Source of the DNA: Flagellimonas aurea
GTDB taxonomy: Bacteria; Bacteroidota; Bacteroidia; Flavobacteriales; Flavobacteriaceae
Direction of reading: 5' to 3'
Assembly (NCBI RefSeq): GCF_017313785.1
Contig: NZ_JAFLNL010000001.1
Location: 186,001 to 250,000 of the forward strand
Length of the DNA stretch: 64,000 bases
Shown: piece after piece, positions 19,585-29,007 of the stretch
Layout: each line of letters opens with the position of its first letter
Position numbering within the stretch: position 1 is the stretch's first letter
Program-made: the position numbers and the translations under genes
Notes under the pieces: generated by a model
What the model was told of the DNA's origin: nothing
The model's input: only the letters and a program-made list of their open reading frames with translations
Database searches by the model: none

Positions 19585-20148
19585 ATGTTGAAACATGAAC
19601 TAAGAAAAAAATACAAAAATCTGAGAGCGGAAATTTCTCCAACAAAAGCCTCGGATTTAAGTCTGTCCTTGGCCAATAGTTCGCTTCAAATCCCGATCTG
19701 GGATTTTTTTTATTACCATATCTTCCTAAGTATTGAGGACAAAAACGAAGTGGATACCTTGCCCCTGATTACATTGTTGCAGGGCAAGGATAAAAATGTA
19801 GTCGTTCCCAAAGTCATTGGCAGAAACACTCTGGAAAACTATTTACTTACGGATACCACTGCCCTTAAAAAAAGTGCTTGGGGAGTTCCAGAGCCGGTCG
19901 AAGGCATCAAGGTGCCCGAGAATAAAATCGGCGTGGTCTTTGTACCCTTGCTGGCTTTTGATGCGATGGGAAACCGTGTAGGGTATGGAAAAGGGTTCTA
20001 TGATGGCTTTTTAAATAAATGCCGTAAAGAAACACTTAAAATCGGCCTATCGTTCTTTGCTGCGGAACCTGAGCTTATATCCGATATACATGAAAACGAT
20101 GTAAAACTGGACTATTGCGTTACGCCGGAAAAGGTTTATACGTTCTGA
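19585..20148 (+). CDS. 5-formyltetrahydrofolate cyclo-ligase
   Basis: 187 residues. ATP-dependent conversion of 5-formyl-THF to 5,10-methenyl-THF, recycling folate (cytoplasm). Signatures: basic N-terminal helix MLKHELRKKYKNLR, the substrate-binding WGVPEPVEG, and the family motif GNRVGYGKGFYDGFL. Length is usual. The last 13 nt overlap the 3' end of lspA on the other strand, so the two genes converge with no space for a separate terminator. Confidence 0.93.
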   Translation: MLKHELRKKYKNLRAEISPTKASDLSLSLANSSLQIPIWDFFYYHIFLSIEDKNEVDTLPLITLLQGKDKNVVVPKVIGRNTLENYLLTDTTALKKSAWGVPEPVEGIKVPENKIGVVFVPLLAFDAMGNRVGYGKGFYDGFLNKCRKETLKIGLSFFAAEPELISDIHENDVKLDYCVTPEKVYTF

Positions 20149-20786
20149 TCAGCGACCTCTTCTTTTTTATCCGCCTGCTTTGGAAATGCCTTTTTATTGA
20201 ATACAATCAATATGCCCACTCCTGTACTTATTGCTGTATCCGCAATATTGAACACGGGTTCAAAAAAACGGAAACGTTTGCCTCCAAGGGACGGTACCCA
20301 ATCAGGCCAAGTGGTATCCACCAATGGAAAGTAGAGCATATCCACTACCTTGCCATGAAACAAGCTTCCATAGGGCTGATCGGCAAATAATGTAGCTACC
20401 TGGCCATTGCTATGGTCAAAAATAATCCCGTAGAAAACCGAATCAATGATATTGCCCACTGCCCCTGCAAAAATCAGGGAAACCGCTAAAATCAAGGTTC
20501 GTCGCGACTCTTTTCTAATGATATCCCACAGCCAATAACCTATCCCAAAAACAGCGAAAATCCTGAAAATGGTCAATATTAGTTTACCGACTGGTTCGGA
20601 TATTGGCAAAAGATCACTCAATTTGGTTCCCCACGCAGCCCCTTCGTTTTCTATAAACAGGATTTTGAACCAACTGAACACCTCGTGGGCCTCTCCCAAT
20701 ATAAAACTGGTCTTGATATAGATCTTGCTGATCTGGTCCACCACTAGGATAAGTGCGATGATAATAAGGGACTTCTTTAAACTCAT
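20136..20786 (-). CDS. lspA: Lipoprotein signal peptidase (signal peptidase II)
   Basis: 216 residues. Membrane aspartyl protease that cuts the signal peptide from diacylated prolipoproteins, many of which are encoded in this window. Four membrane helices. Catalytic Asp pair D115 (GNIIDS) and D183 (FNIADT), with the conserved IENEGAAWG. The C-terminus has a charged extension ending KKEEVADQNV. Last gene of the minus-strand run IleS - DksA-like - adhesin-like - LspA. Convergent overlap with the cyclo-ligase gene. Confidence 0.96.
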   Translation of the reverse strand: MSLKKSLIIIALILVVDQISKIYIKTSFILGEAHEVFSWFKILFIENEGAAWGTKLSDLLPISEPVGKLILTIFRIFAVFGIGYWLWDIIRKESRRTLILAVSLIFAGAVGNIIDSVFYGIIFDHSNGQVATLFADQPYGSLFHGKVVDMLYFPLVDTTWPDWVPSLGGKRFRFFEPVFNIADTAISTGVGILIVFNKKAFPKQADKKEEVADQNV

Positions 20787-20819
20787 GCTGTTATTAAAAG
20801 GATTGCAAAAATATGCATA

Positions 20820-21440
20820 TTATTTTGTTTTCGTCACTAGGATGTCTCCTTCCACAGTCTTCAGAAAAAATCGATTGTCCCCAAAAGGTATCGATTCTTT
20901 TTGCACGCTTCCATAAGTGCTTTCAGAAATAACATCGCCACTTGGAGCCGAGAGCAGAATATCGCCTTTCTGTGTAGTCACGGTTACGGATTCTGAAACA
21001 TTCCGAAGCGTGCAACGCCCATCTGATAGGGTTATCTTCAAATCCTTGTATTTTCCTGTGGCGTACAAATTTGTTTTTGTTCCAAACACATCCACATTTT
21101 TGTACTCGGGCACACTTATTTCCAAAGCTATGGAAATCACCTTATGTGCGCTGAGCTTGTCATTCGGGTTGACAAAATTGGGCTGAAAATCTGTTCTGAT
21201 TACGGCAGTTGTACCGCTTTGCTCGATAGAGACCAATAAATCCCTGGCATATTCCCCATCCATGGTCGCTGAAACATGCACCTCATCGGTTGGCTCTGTC
21301 TTTAGGTCGATTCGATAACAATATTGGGCATCAACTTGGATCGTTCCGGTACGGGGCCCAATAAAGGCTTTTTTTACCAATTTCTGCCCATGGACATGGA
21401 CCAGTGCAAAAACGAATATCAAAAAGACCGATGCCCTCAT
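20820..21440 (-). CDS. Exported beta-helix protein (DUF4097/adhesin-like)
   Basis: 206 residues with signal peptide (1-18, VHVHGQ). The second half has short repeating strands (DGRCTLRNVSESVTVTTQKG, then DILLSAPSGDV), the pattern of DUF4097/auto-transporter-adhesin-head proteins, where G-D turns punctuate a parallel beta structure. Role unknown, envelope location likely. It lies between the dksA-like gene (behind a terminator) and lspA, 33 nt from the latter, and probably forms a two-gene unit with lspA. Confidence 0.7.
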   Translation of the reverse strand: MRASVFLIFVFALVHVHGQKLVKKAFIGPRTGTIQVDAQYCYRIDLKTEPTDEVHVSATMDGEYARDLLVSIEQSGTTAVIRTDFQPNFVNPNDKLSAHKVISIALEISVPEYKNVDVFGTKTNLYATGKYKDLKITLSDGRCTLRNVSESVTVTTQKGDILLSAPSGDVISESTYGSVQKESIPFGDNRFFLKTVEGDILVTKTK

Positions 21441-21446
21441 AAAGAA

Positions 21447-21468
21447 AAAAACGCCCTTGGGCGTTTTT
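21447..21468 (-). terminator. Terminator after the DksA-like gene
   Basis: Perfect 10-bp stem AAAAACGCCC/GGGCGTTTTT, with T runs on both strands. It sits exactly between the dksA-like stop (21471) and the next ATG (21440), so it would separate or attenuate the downstream pair. Confidence 0.8.
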
Positions 21469-21470
21469 GA

Positions 21471-21854
21471 TTATTTCTGCATATTCTTCGCCTCGATGCT
21501 CAACGTAGCGTGGGGCACGAGCTTTAAACGCTCCTTATTGATCAGCTTTCCGGTAACCCTGCAAATACCGTAGGTCTTGTTTTCAATTCGCAACAAAGCA
21601 TTTTTAAGATCGCGGATAAACTTTTCCTGACGAATGGCCAATTGGGTGTTCGCCTCTTTACTCATGGTCTCGGAACCTTCCTCGAAAGCCTTGAACGTTG
21701 GAGAAGTATCGTCCGTACCATTATTGCCATCGTTCATATAAGAGCTCTTCAAAAGCTCCAAGTGATTCTTGGCTTTTTCCATTTTTTCTTCGATCAGGGC
21801 CCTGAACTCTGCCAGATCCGCATCGGAGTATCTTACTTTTGAATCTTCTGCCAT
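21471..21854 (-). CDS. DksA/TraR-like regulator with degenerate zinc finger
   Basis: 127 residues. Coiled-coil N-terminal half and a C-terminal DksA-type globular region. DksA proteins enter the RNA polymerase secondary channel and modulate initiation with ppGpp. The zinc-finger site is nearly gone: C98 remains in YGICRVTGK, but the partner positions are T101, S119 and A122 (RLKLVPHATLSIEAKN). The coiled-coil tip region around 40-70 has several Asp (DGNNGTDDTS). The start follows ileS by 4 nt, so they are co-transcribed, and a terminator closes the unit. Confidence 0.88.
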   Translation of the reverse strand: MAEDSKVRYSDADLAEFRALIEEKMEKAKNHLELLKSSYMNDGNNGTDDTSPTFKAFEEGSETMSKEANTQLAIRQEKFIRDLKNALLRIENKTYGICRVTGKLINKERLKLVPHATLSIEAKNMQK

Positions 21855-21858
21855 TTTC

Positions 21859-24800
21859 TTAATGTTTTTGAATAAACAATTTTGTGTTCACCTCATCAAA
21901 GGCTATTGCAACACCATCTTCAAGTTTCTCTTCAAAGTTGAGCTCAGCGGTCAAGGTTTCCGTTTTGATGTACTCCTCATTACTGGAAACCGCATTTTCC
22001 ACTAGGCCGTCCTTCAATATTTTTATGTCAATTTTATCCGTTACTTCAAATCCTGATTCCTTTCTAAGATTCTGGATCCGATTTACAAGTTCTCTTGCAA
22101 TACCTTCCTTTTTCAAGGTCTCATCAATGGTTACATCCAGGGCAACCGTCAAGGAGCCCGAGCTGGCTACTAACCAACCTTCTATATCCTGGGAACTTAT
22201 TTCTACATCGGTTAACTGTAAATTAACGGTTTTATTTTCCAACTGTAGCAATAATTCTCCTTCACGTTCAATTTTTTGGATATCATCTTGACCCAATTTG
22301 GATACTTCGACGGCAATCGCCTTCATATCCTTACCAAATTTCGGGCCCAACACCTTGAAATTGGGTTTTATTTGTTTTACCAATACTCCCGAAGCATCGT
22401 CCAGCATCTCGATTTCCTTCACGTTCACCTCGGATTTAACCAAATTGGAAACCGCCTCGATATCCTTTCGTTGCTGATCGTCCAAAATTGGAATCATGAT
22501 TTTTTGGAGCGGTTGGCGCACTTTTATTTTTTCCTTCTGACGGATGGAAAGCACCAAAGAGGAAATTTTCTGTGCCAATTGCATCTTACGCTCCAAATCC
22601 TTGTTCACCATGCCGGCATCAAAAATTGGGAAATCCGCCAAGTGTACACTTTCAAAACCGTCTTTTTGCGTAGTCGCGTCCAAATCCCTGTACAATTGAT
22701 CCATAAAGAACGGAGCAATGGGTGCGGATAATTTCGCAACGGTCGTCAAACAGGTATACAGTGTTTGGTATGCGGAAATCTTATCCGTTTGATAATCTCC
22801 TTTCCAGAAACGTCTCCTGCTCAATCGAACATACCAGTTGCTCAAGTTTTCCTGAACATAATCGGAAATCATTCGAGCGGCACGCGTGGCTTCATAATCA
22901 TCGTAAGCCTCATCCACGTTTTTGATCAACGTGTGAAGTTCCGACAATATCCATTGGTCGATCTCTGGTCTTTCTTCCAAAGGAATATCGGCTTCGGAAT
23001 AGTCAAACTCATCAATATTGGCATAAAGCGCCATAAAGGAATAGGTGTTGTAGAGTGTTCCGAAGAATTTTCGCTTTACTTCGACAACGCCTTCAATATC
23101 AAACTTTAGGTTGTCCCAAGGGTTGGCATTGGAAATCATGTACCATCGTGTGGCATCGGGCCCATGTTCGGGCAGCACCTCGAAGGGGTCTACCGCATTG
23201 CCCAATCGTTTGGACATTTTTTTGCCTTCCCTGTCCAGAACAAGTCCGTTGGACACCACATTTTTATACGCAATGCTATCAAAAACCATGGTTCCGATTG
23301 CGTGTAGTGTATAGAACCAACCGCGGGTCTGGTCCACACCTTCGGCGATAAAATTGGCAGGGAATGCCACTCCATCGTCTATTAGTTCCTTGTTTTCGAA
23401 CGGATAATGCCATTGTGCGTAGGGCATTGAACCACTATCGAACCAAACATCGATAAGATCGGCCTCACGTTTCATAGGCTGTCCCGATGAGGAAACCAAA
23501 GTGATGCCGTCCACAATATTTTTATGTAGATCGATCTTATCGTAGTTCTCCTCGCTCATATCGCTTACTACAAAATCCTCGAACACGTCCCTGTCCATCA
23601 CGCCCGCTTCAACGGCTTTGGCCATTTCCGATTTCAACTCATCCACGGAACCGATGATCAATTCCTCCTTGCCGTCTTCTGTTCGCCAGATCGGTAATGG
23701 AATGCCCCAATATCTCGAGCGCGATAGGTTCCAATCGTTGGCATTGGCCAACCAGTTGCCAAAACGGCCCTCCCCTGTGGATTTTGGTTTCCAGTTGATG
23801 GTCTGGTTCAACTCGAACATACGATCCTTGACATCGGTTACTTTGATGAACCAAGAATTTAATGGATAGTACAAAATGGGTTTATCGGTACGCCAGCAAT
23901 TAGGGTAGCTGTGGACATATTTTTCGACCTTAAAGGCCTTATTTTCTATTTTCAGTTTGATGGCAATCTCTACATCGACCGACTTTTCAGGTACTTCGCC
24001 CTCGTCGTAATATTCGTTCTTTACATATTTGCCGCCAAACTCTTTCAATTCAGGTCTAAACCTCCCTTGAAGGTCCACCAACGGAACTGGGTTGTCATTT
24101 TCATCCAAAACCAACATGGGCGGAACCTCTGGAGTGGCCTGTTTGGCTACCAAGGCATCGTCCGCACCAAAGGTGGGCGCGGTATGCACGATTCCTGTAC
24201 CGTCTTCGGTAGTTACAAAATCCCCGGCAATTATTCTGAAGGCATTCTCTGGGTTTTGATAGGGTTGCACATAATCTATCAATTGCTCGTACTGGATACC
24301 TACCAAATCATTCCCCACAAAAGATTCGCCGACCCAATATGGAATCTTTTTATCACTTTCTTGGAATGATTTCAATTCTTCTGCTGTTTCTACCTTGGCA
24401 AACTTTCCTGAAAAATTGTAGCCTACCAAATTTTTGGCCAGCACCACGTTAATGGGCTCAAACGTATATTGGTTGTACGATTTCACAAGGACATATTCGA
24501 TTTTTGGCCCTACCGTCAATGCCGTGTTGGATGGAAGCGTCCAAGGTGTGGTCGTCCATGCCAAAAAATGAATGTCTCCGTCCACCTTCTTCAAAAAATC
24601 GGGAAGCGAATCGGCTTTGGCCTTGAACTGTGCGGTTACCGTAGTGTCCGTCACATCTTGATACGTTCCAGGCTGATTCAGCTCGTGGGAGCTTAACCCT
24701 GTGCCCGCCTTTGGCGAATAGGGCTGAATGGTGTATCCTTTATATATGAGTCCTTTGTCGTAAATCTGCTTTAGCAACCACCAAACGGACTCCATGTACT

Positions 24801-25260
24801 TCGGTTTGTAGGTGATGTACGGGTCGTCCATATCCACCCAGTATCCCACTTTTTCGGTCATTTCGTTCCACACGTCCGTGTAGCGCATTACCGCTTTTTT
24901 ACAAGCTGCGTTGTAATCCTCGACCGATATTTTTTTACCGATATCTTCCTTGGTAATGCCCAATTCCTTTTCCACCCCGATTTCTACGGGCAGTCCGTGC
25001 GTATCCCATCCCGCCTTTCTTTTTACTTGAAAGCCTTTCATGGTTTTGTACCTCGGAAAGATATCCTTGATGGTCCGCGCCATTACGTGGTGAATCCCAG
25101 GCATCCCGTTTGCAGATGGAGGGCCTTCGTAAAACACGTAGCTCTCCTTGCCTTCCCGTGTGGAAACGCTCTTTTCAAAAATCTGTTTGTCCTTCCAAAA
25201 GTCAAGAATGTTCTCAGATACTTTTGGCAAATCCAATCCCTTATATTCCGCAAACTTCAT
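21859..25260 (-). CDS. ileS: Isoleucyl-tRNA synthetase
   Basis: 1133 residues. Charges tRNA-Ile. Class I signatures: HIGH-type motif in PSANGMPGIHHVMART, editing domain (AWTTTPWTLPSNTALTVG), WFDSGSMPYAQWHYPF, and KMSKS in GKKMSKRLGNAVDPFE. The C-terminal region is long. Length and sequence style match the eukaryote-like (type 2) IleS found in Bacteroidota rather than the ~940-residue E. coli type; type 2 enzymes are known for low mupirocin sensitivity, which I have not tested here. Confidence 0.97.
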   Translation of the reverse strand: MKFAEYKGLDLPKVSENILDFWKDKQIFEKSVSTREGKESYVFYEGPPSANGMPGIHHVMARTIKDIFPRYKTMKGFQVKRKAGWDTHGLPVEIGVEKELGITKEDIGKKISVEDYNAACKKAVMRYTDVWNEMTEKVGYWVDMDDPYITYKPKYMESVWWLLKQIYDKGLIYKGYTIQPYSPKAGTGLSSHELNQPGTYQDVTDTTVTAQFKAKADSLPDFLKKVDGDIHFLAWTTTPWTLPSNTALTVGPKIEYVLVKSYNQYTFEPINVVLAKNLVGYNFSGKFAKVETAEELKSFQESDKKIPYWVGESFVGNDLVGIQYEQLIDYVQPYQNPENAFRIIAGDFVTTEDGTGIVHTAPTFGADDALVAKQATPEVPPMLVLDENDNPVPLVDLQGRFRPELKEFGGKYVKNEYYDEGEVPEKSVDVEIAIKLKIENKAFKVEKYVHSYPNCWRTDKPILYYPLNSWFIKVTDVKDRMFELNQTINWKPKSTGEGRFGNWLANANDWNLSRSRYWGIPLPIWRTEDGKEELIIGSVDELKSEMAKAVEAGVMDRDVFEDFVVSDMSEENYDKIDLHKNIVDGITLVSSSGQPMKREADLIDVWFDSGSMPYAQWHYPFENKELIDDGVAFPANFIAEGVDQTRGWFYTLHAIGTMVFDSIAYKNVVSNGLVLDREGKKMSKRLGNAVDPFEVLPEHGPDATRWYMISNANPWDNLKFDIEGVVEVKRKFFGTLYNTYSFMALYANIDEFDYSEADIPLEERPEIDQWILSELHTLIKNVDEAYDDYEATRAARMISDYVQENLSNWYVRLSRRRFWKGDYQTDKISAYQTLYTCLTTVAKLSAPIAPFFMDQLYRDLDATTQKDGFESVHLADFPIFDAGMVNKDLERKMQLAQKISSLVLSIRQKEKIKVRQPLQKIMIPILDDQQRKDIEAVSNLVKSEVNVKEIEMLDDASGVLVKQIKPNFKVLGPKFGKDMKAIAVEVSKLGQDDIQKIEREGELLLQLENKTVNLQLTDVEISSQDIEGWLVASSGSLTVALDVTIDETLKKEGIARELVNRIQNLRKESGFEVTDKIDIKILKDGLVENAVSSNEEYIKTETLTAELNFEEKLEDGVAIAFDEVNTKLFIQKH

Positions 25261-25291
25261 ATACTGCTTCTTCTACTAGAATTCAAGTTTG

Positions 25292-25299
25292 CAAAATTA
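25292..25299 (-). promoter_or_regulatory. Candidate ileS -7 element
   Basis: Perfect TAATTTTG on the minus strand, 31 nt upstream of the ileS ATG. No clear -33 box. Confidence 0.35.
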
Positions 25300-25440
25300 T
25301 AAATTTAGATGGAATTATACCCTCCCTTTTGGCATAAGAATCCGCTTAATTCCCTTAACCTAAATATGATATGCCGCAAATACCCAGTTCGCCATAATTT
25401 ACCTATCTTGATGCATCATTAACACTTAACCATTATTCAC

Positions 25441-25710
25441 ATGAAAAAAGTACTGCTTGCCGCAATGGTATTGACTTTATCACTATCTGCGATGACCTCT
25501 TGTAGGGACACAAAGGACAAGACCGAGGAGGCAAAAGAAACGCTGAACGAGGCCGGGGAAGATTTGGAAGAAGCGGCCGAAGATGCTGCCGATGCACTGA
25601 AAGAGGCCGGCAAAGAAGCCAAGGAAATGGGTAAAAAAGCTTTGGATAGCATCGAAAAAGCCGGAAAAGAAACCATGGATGCTGCAGAAAAGGCCATCGA
25701 CAGCATGTAA
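25441..25710 (+). CDS. Small Ala/Glu/Lys-rich helical lipoprotein
   Basis: 89 residues. Lipobox LSAMTSC with the lipidated Cys at 21, then an uninterrupted charged amphipathic helix with repeating A-E-E/A-K units (EDLEEAAEDAADALKEAGKE). It resembles small YtxH- or Lpp-like helical lipoproteins of Bacteroidota; no precise family is claimed. Probably envelope-stabilising or stress-related. An ORF of the same length lies opposite in antisense; the plus reading is preferred for its signal sequence. Followed by a strong bidirectional terminator. Confidence 0.75.
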   Translation: MKKVLLAAMVLTLSLSAMTSCRDTKDKTEEAKETLNEAGEDLEEAAEDAADALKEAGKEAKEMGKKALDSIEKAGKETMDAAEKAIDSM

Positions 25711-25752
25711 GCCCATGTGCCGACCTATCCGTACTGCAAGACCAAAAAAATT

Positions 25753-25773
25753 GGGCCCGGAATTTCCGGGCCC
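25753..25773. terminator. Bidirectional terminator between convergent genes
   Basis: GC-rich perfect inverted repeat GGGCCCGGAA/TTCCGGGCCC, with A run before and T-rich run after, between the small lipoprotein (+) and the TonB receptor (-). Confidence 0.85.
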
Positions 25774-25779
25774 TTATTT

Positions 25780-28200
25780 TTAAAAGATATATCCCAACCC
25801 TAAAACCAAATTTGTCCCTGGCGCCGCAATTCCGGAACTGTACGTCCGATAGCGTTGGTTCGTCATGTTTTCCAAGCTCACGGATGCCTTCAATGCATTT
25901 GTAATTTGATATTGGGACCTAAAGTTCAAGGTGTACCATGATGGCGAAAAAGGGTTCCCGTTGGCATCACTGGCATACATGTAGGTTTTTCCCTGTTCGG
26001 AAAGCGCGAGATCATCATTGCTCACCTCCCCGTTATAATTGACAAAAACATCAGCCTTTAGTTTTTGGTTTTCCCAAATAAGATGAACGTCCCCAAAAGT
26101 AGGTGCCGCATGACGCGATGGGCTATCGGTACCGTCATCATCTTCTTCAACACCTTCAGTCAAGGTTAGATTGGAGTTTAAGGACAAATGCTCGTTAAAA
26201 TAAGCTTCCAGACCAAATTCAAAACCGTAGACATAGGCCTTGGCCGCATTTTGAATCGCCTGAACATTACTTGGTTCTCCGTTGTATTCAATCACGGTCT
26301 GACCTCCAAAAGAGAAATCCCTTCGTACAAGAGCATCGACCAAATAGGTGTAATAGGTCGCACCTTTTAAAACCACGACATCATTAAAGTTTTTTCTGAT
26401 GCCCAATTCTCCATTGTATGCATACTCCGGCTCTAAATCGGGGTTGGGCACCACAACAGATCCGGGTTCAGAATCGAATATTTTCCCGATATCATCAATA
26501 TTGGGTGCCCTAAACCCTGTGGAACCGTTCAACGTAACTTGAAGATCCGACCGTGGGAACCAACTAAGTCCCAAACTTCCTGTAAGTGCTCCCGTAACTA
26601 TATCGGCTTCATCAAACGGAAAAGGGTAATAGGTGGTGTCAAATGTAGCATCTACCCAAACTTGACTGTAACGAATTCCTGATAAGAGCGAAAGATTAGG
26701 CTTTAATTGGTACTCACCATTGATATAGCCTGCCAAGGTTTGCCAGGTGGACCCATCAGGATACCTTGATGCGGTCTCCTCAACTTCATCGGTCTCTATA
26801 TTTTGCATACTTCCTGTTGAATGCACCTTGTTGAAGACATATTCGGCACCGTAATAGAGGTTGAGCGCCCCAATTTTCTTGTTTTCAAAATCCAAGTTTA
26901 CGGACAATGCATCCACTTTTTCTTTGGTGGAGTACAATTCTACGTCTTGAAAACCTCTATCGTTCCTACTTTCTTCAAAAAATTGATAGGCCGTGGTCAA
27001 TTTTACGCCATCATAAAATTTGTTCTTTCCTTTTTGGGTGATTTGAACATTTCCCATGAACCATTTCTGGGGACCATAGTACCATTCCGCGGAACGAAGC
27101 CCATCCCCATCTCTGTTGGGCCGAATCAACCTATCGTACCTTGAATAGTCCGAAGTTTCCGAATAGTACAGTCCCAAATCATAGTTCCAAGTATTATTGG
27201 GCCTATAGGTGAACTTTTGAAGAAAATTTACTTGATCGTATCCTGAAGTAACTTGTTTTTTGGGATTATCATTGGCAACGAGAACATCGGTATCGTTCGA
27301 TCTGATCACGTAATTGGGCCGTAGATAGGATTCGGGACCATGTTCGCCCATCTTCAGATCATTAAAATTGTTGTACGTAAAACTGGTATAAGATGCCCAT
27401 TTTTCCTTTCCAAAGTTGAAATCCACATGGGCGGTGTTTTCGTTGTTGGCCGAAGCATATCGGTAATTAATGTTTCCTGAGAAAGCAAGACTATCCGCAA
27501 AGGAAAAGCGTGGTTGCCGGGTATAAAAGTTCATTACGCCCCCAATGGCATCACTACCGTAGATCACGGAGCCCGGACCAAAGGTCACCTCGGTCTTTTT
27601 TATGGTAAACGGGTCAATGGAGATTACATTTTGAAGGTTTCCTCCCCTGAAAATGGCATTGTTCATCCGTACACCGTCCACGGACAGTAAAATTCTGTTG
27701 GTGGCAAACCCCCTGATCATGGGACTGCCTCCTCCCAACTGGCTTTTTTGAACAAATATCTTGCCGCTATTCTGTAGCAGGTCCGCAGAGGTCTGTGGTG
27801 CCGTGAAAGCAATGTTTCGGGCATCAAAAGTCTCTATCTTCTGCGGAATATGTTTTTTTTGCTGTTCCCATTTGGACACGGACATGACCACTTCTTGAAG
27901 CTCCTCGGTCTTTAGAAGAAGGTATACCCGGTTGCCCCTTCTACCAATTTGGCTTTTTGTAGTGGAATAAGGTTCGTAACTGATGTGCTTAAACGTTATT
28001 TTTTCATTGGGGTCGAAAATATCCAAATCCCCCTTACCGTTGGCATCGGTGACAGTGGTTTTGGACTGGTCCTTGTTAAAAATGGCAACATTATCCACAG
28101 GTATTCCCGAATCGGCATCCAGTACGGTTACTTCTTGAGCATAAAATTGGAAGGTTAATAAGAAAAGAATTAGGGTTAAGGTTGGTTTTAGGTTTTGCAT
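25780..28200 (-). CDS. TonB-dependent receptor, hemoglobin/heme type
   Basis: 806 residues from the ATG at 28198-28200. An upstream in-frame start inside recO is rejected because this ATG begins a clean signal peptide ending FQFYAQ. CarboxypepD_reg domain (about 20-105), then a plug domain: SADLLQNSGKIFVQKSQLGG, GGSPMIRGFATNRILLSVDG, and GPGSVIYGSDAIGGVMNFYT. This plug pattern is typical of the heme/hemoglobin/transferrin-type receptor family. C-terminal barrel with LNGSTGFRAPNIDD and terminal NLVLGLGYIF. The likely role is iron or heme uptake, by inference. The recO stop is one base upstream. Confidence 0.9.
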   Translation of the reverse strand: MQNLKPTLTLILFLLTFQFYAQEVTVLDADSGIPVDNVAIFNKDQSKTTVTDANGKGDLDIFDPNEKITFKHISYEPYSTTKSQIGRRGNRVYLLLKTEELQEVVMSVSKWEQQKKHIPQKIETFDARNIAFTAPQTSADLLQNSGKIFVQKSQLGGGSPMIRGFATNRILLSVDGVRMNNAIFRGGNLQNVISIDPFTIKKTEVTFGPGSVIYGSDAIGGVMNFYTRQPRFSFADSLAFSGNINYRYASANNENTAHVDFNFGKEKWASYTSFTYNNFNDLKMGEHGPESYLRPNYVIRSNDTDVLVANDNPKKQVTSGYDQVNFLQKFTYRPNNTWNYDLGLYYSETSDYSRYDRLIRPNRDGDGLRSAEWYYGPQKWFMGNVQITQKGKNKFYDGVKLTTAYQFFEESRNDRGFQDVELYSTKEKVDALSVNLDFENKKIGALNLYYGAEYVFNKVHSTGSMQNIETDEVEETASRYPDGSTWQTLAGYINGEYQLKPNLSLLSGIRYSQVWVDATFDTTYYPFPFDEADIVTGALTGSLGLSWFPRSDLQVTLNGSTGFRAPNIDDIGKIFDSEPGSVVVPNPDLEPEYAYNGELGIRKNFNDVVVLKGATYYTYLVDALVRRDFSFGGQTVIEYNGEPSNVQAIQNAAKAYVYGFEFGLEAYFNEHLSLNSNLTLTEGVEEDDDGTDSPSRHAAPTFGDVHLIWENQKLKADVFVNYNGEVSNDDLALSEQGKTYMYASDANGNPFSPSWYTLNFRSQYQITNALKASVSLENMTNQRYRTYSSGIAAPGTNLVLGLGYIF

Positions 28201-28201
28201 T

Positions 28202-28921
28202 TTATGTAAACACTGCATTTAGAACGGCGAGTGACTTTGGTTCTCGAAATCCGTGCACATGAAGACCATAATACTGGATCATTATTTTTAAGAGTTCTCG
28301 CCTGTTAGACTTAGTTAGTTGGATCGTTTGTAATGCCACAAAATCCGTGCCTAAAAATTTCTTGAAACTTTCCAGATTTTCGCTCTGAATCAATGGATTG
28401 AGGGATGGCGTTCTACTAAAACTGCCTTCCAAAAGGTCAAAAAACGGCGAGTTTTGATATGATGTATCCGGATAGAACCCTAAATACTTGGTCAAATTCA
28501 GTAAAAATAAGATGTGAAAATTGGGCGACAACGGATGAATATCCATCCAATGCAGCGAATACTCCAAATAATTATACAGGCTTTCGTCCTGTTCCTGTTC
28601 CTGAATGGAATTTCCCAACATTTCGGCCAAAAAAAGAACCACACTATTTTTTACGATATCGGTGTGCATGGTCTGGTACGGAATGCCCACCCTAACATCC
28701 CTGATACTTTCCAAAGTTCCTTTGTTTTTATGGTTTGCCTGAATTTCCAACTGCATCAACGGCAAAAAATATGCGGGTCTGATCTTTGCTTTTTTGGAGG
28801 CGAGCACCCCTTTGAGCAAATACGACTTTATACCATCCGATTGGGTAAAGGCCCTTACAATAAGGCTAGTATCCCCATATTTTAGGGAGGAGAGCACAAT
28901 GGCCTTTGTGGTGATTTGCAT
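28202..28921 (-). CDS. recO: DNA repair protein RecO
   Basis: 239 residues. Loads RecA on SSB-coated DNA with RecFR in gap repair. N-terminal OB fold: ITTKAIVLSSLKYGDTSLIV and QSDGIKSYLLKGVLASKKAK; then a helical domain with a zinc-type region lacking clear Cys pairs, as in other Bacteroidota RecO. It is followed after one base by the TonB receptor gene; shared transcription is likely but the functional connection is unclear. Confidence 0.93.
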   Translation of the reverse strand: MQITTKAIVLSSLKYGDTSLIVRAFTQSDGIKSYLLKGVLASKKAKIRPAYFLPLMQLEIQANHKNKGTLESIRDVRVGIPYQTMHTDIVKNSVVLFLAEMLGNSIQEQEQDESLYNYLEYSLHWMDIHPLSPNFHILFLLNLTKYLGFYPDTSYQNSPFFDLLEGSFSRTPSLNPLIQSENLESFKKFLGTDFVALQTIQLTKSNRRELLKIMIQYYGLHVHGFREPKSLAVLNAVFT

Positions 28922-28929
28922 GGGCTAAT

Positions 28930-28980
28930 AAAAAAGCAGTTACCAGAAGTGTAAATGTAACCACTACATCCGGTAACTGC
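28930..28980 (-). terminator. Terminator after gdhA
   Basis: 9-bp perfect stem GCAGTTACC (28936-28944) with GGTAACTGC (28972-28980), further pairing inside, and a T run on the minus strand just before recO. Confidence 0.8.
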
Positions 28981-29007
28981 CAATCTAAATTTATGTTCGT
29001 GAAGGGA

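Noticed and set aside
25437-25706. Minus-strand ORF of 89 codons opposite the small lipoprotein
   Set aside because: Same length in antisense, but low-complexity Ala/Ser/Phe content; the plus reading has a lipobox and terminator.
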